A program made the position numbers and the translations under genes. Under the pieces are notes generated by a model. The model did no database searches. It saw only the letters and a list, made by a program, of their open reading frames with translations, and was not told where the DNA came from. Below, in pieces: positions 6,067-6,539 of a stretch of 6,539 nt of DNA (position 1 is its first letter; every line of letters starts with the position of its first letter). Origin of the DNA: Myxococcales bacterium (GTDB taxonomy: Bacteria > Myxococcota_C > UBA6777); NCBI GenBank assembly GCA_027005175.1, contig JALTMC010000211.1:1-6539 (forward strand), read 5' to 3'.

Positions 6067-6141
6067 CTTTCTACAATGCTTGCGGTGGGCATATCGGACC
6101 ACTCTCGAACCACTTTCCACAACGCTCGCCGTGGCCATCTC
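6067..6141 (-). repeat. Diverged 29-bp direct repeat in the EF-G leader
   Basis: The segments 6067-6095 and 6113-6141 match at 23 of 29 positions with a 46-bp offset. On the minus strand both begin GA(T/G)ATG and both can be read as peptides, DMPTASIVE (proximal copy) and EMATASVVE (distal copy), in different frames. Four of the six differences fall on third codon positions. The proximal copy ends a few bases before the EF-G ribosome binding site. Confidence 0.6.
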
Positions 6142-6157
6142 CTGCCCGCTTGGCTGC

Positions 6158-6186
6158 ACCTTAACCAGTTGTGATTCCTTCGTCAA
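6158..6186 (-). promoter_or_regulatory. Candidate promoter for the EF-G gene
   Basis: On the minus strand TTGACG (6181-6186, 5/6 match) is followed after 17 bases by TAAGGT (6158-6163, only 3/6 match, without TG extension). Transcription would start near 6151, leaving a leader of about 100 bases that includes both copies of the 29-bp repeat. The poor -10 keeps confidence low; the gene could also be read from further upstream. Confidence 0.35.
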
Positions 6187-6240
6187 GTGACAGTTTGCTT
6201 CTCTATGGAAGCCCATATGACGACTGAAAAAGAAGTAGGT

Positions 6241-6539
6241 TCACTTGCGTTTCCCATAAGGCGCATAACGTCTCTTCTTGAACGCAGACCCGGCAGAATG
6301 GACCGCTAAGCGGATTTGAGAGAGGAGGGTGTCGATGTGCTGGATTCTCTTATGATTCACGTCGTTCGTCGCGAGGCGACGGAAAGTCCGAGCAGAATCA
6401 AGAAATGGTGGAGTCTCGTCGCCATAGGAGAGCGACAAACCACAATAGGGAGAGCCAAAGGGAGAGAGAATCATTCTCTGAAGCCGAATGACAACGGCAA
6501 CCTCCAGCGATTCCAGGAGCGTCCCAGTATCCTCGGTAA
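6241..6539 (-). CDS. Unrecognised protein, C-terminal 98 residues, 5' end outside window
   Basis: A minus-strand frame is open from the right edge and ends with TGA at 6241-6243, giving 98 codons. The reading goes through ATG 6474 without a break upstream, so that ATG is internal or the frame begins beyond the window. The fragment has an amphipathic helical start (GTLLESLEVAVVIRLQRM), a turn-rich middle (LSPFGSPYCGLSLSYGD), a helix at about 62-82 and a very basic C-terminal tail (KKRRYAPYGKRK) that could touch nucleic acid. No signal peptide can be judged. I do not recognise the family. The frame lies 190 bp upstream of the EF-G gene on the same strand, so co-transcription is possible; no terminator is visible between them. 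A chance open frame of this length is not excluded. Confidence 0.5.
   Translation of the reverse strand, partial: TEDTGTLLESLEVAVVIRLQRMILSPFGSPYCGLSLSYGDETPPFLDSARTFRRLATNDVNHKRIQHIDTLLSQIRLAVHSAGSAFKKRRYAPYGKRK

Noticed and set aside
6090-6125. GGTTCGAG on the minus strand resembling a tRNA T-loop
   Set aside because: No matching stem, anticodon arm or acceptor stem can be built around it.
6037-6216. 59-codon minus-strand frame starting at ATG 6216 and ending inside the EF-G gene
   Set aside because: No Shine-Dalgarno sequence before the ATG, it spans the candidate promoter, and it overlaps the EF-G start. Kept only as an observation about the leader repeat and the open extension.
6204-6217. 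TATGG-AAGC-CCATA hairpin after the right-edge gene, possible terminator
   Set aside because: Only a 5-bp AT-containing stem and no following T-tract in the direction of that gene.

Overview
The window looks like chromosomal DNA of a Gram-negative bacterium, probably from the Myxococcota/Bradymonadota or another former deltaproteobacterial lineage. Three things point there: an exported lipoprotein with the short cysteine pattern and Pro/Glu-rich linker common in those groups, an EF-G paralogue of the recycling type (spdEFG2/mtEFG2-like, known from spirochaetes, planctomycetes and deltaproteobacteria), and roughly balanced base composition. The assignment is an inference. No mobile element, CRISPR array, rRNA or tRNA was found.

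Layout, left to right. (1) 1-974, minus: the first 324 codons of an exported, basic protein that runs off the left edge, perhaps DUF3352-like. (2) 975-1345: a spacer with a good sigma70-type promoter for gene 1, a 14-bp inverted repeat just downstream of it, and an 18-bp tandem repeat. (3) 1346-2665, minus: an outer-membrane-type lipoprotein with four closely spaced cysteines, a proline-rich linker and an unrecognised ~320-residue C-terminal domain. (4) 2666-3054: a divergent promoter region ending in five copies of a 21-bp purine-rich repeat that abut the ribosome binding site of the next gene. (5) 3055-4002, plus: a 315-aa protein whose second half appears to hold two Hfq/Sm-like domains in tandem behind a basic helical N-terminal region. 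(6) 4011-6050, minus: a complete EF-G-type GTPase, convergent with gene 5 and only 8 bp from it. (7) 6051-6240: the leader of the EF-G gene, with a candidate promoter and a diverged 29-bp direct repeat. (8) 6241-6539, minus: the last 98 codons of an unrecognised protein that enters from the right edge.

The genes do not form one operon. Genes 1 and 2 are both exported and lie on the same strand but seem to have separate promoters. The most notable item is the tandem Hfq-like protein: the C-terminal copy keeps the glycine and aspartate of Sm1 and the MV(Y/F)(K/R)H(A/S)I signature of Hfq Sm2, while the N-terminal copy is more diverged. Its mRNA leader is also unusual, because each repeat carries a Shine-Dalgarno-like stretch and an ATG, making a 41-45 codon upstream frame that overlaps the real start. 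Gene 5 (RNA binding) and the EF-G (ribosome recycling) both concern RNA or translation, but their convergent arrangement gives no evidence that they work together.
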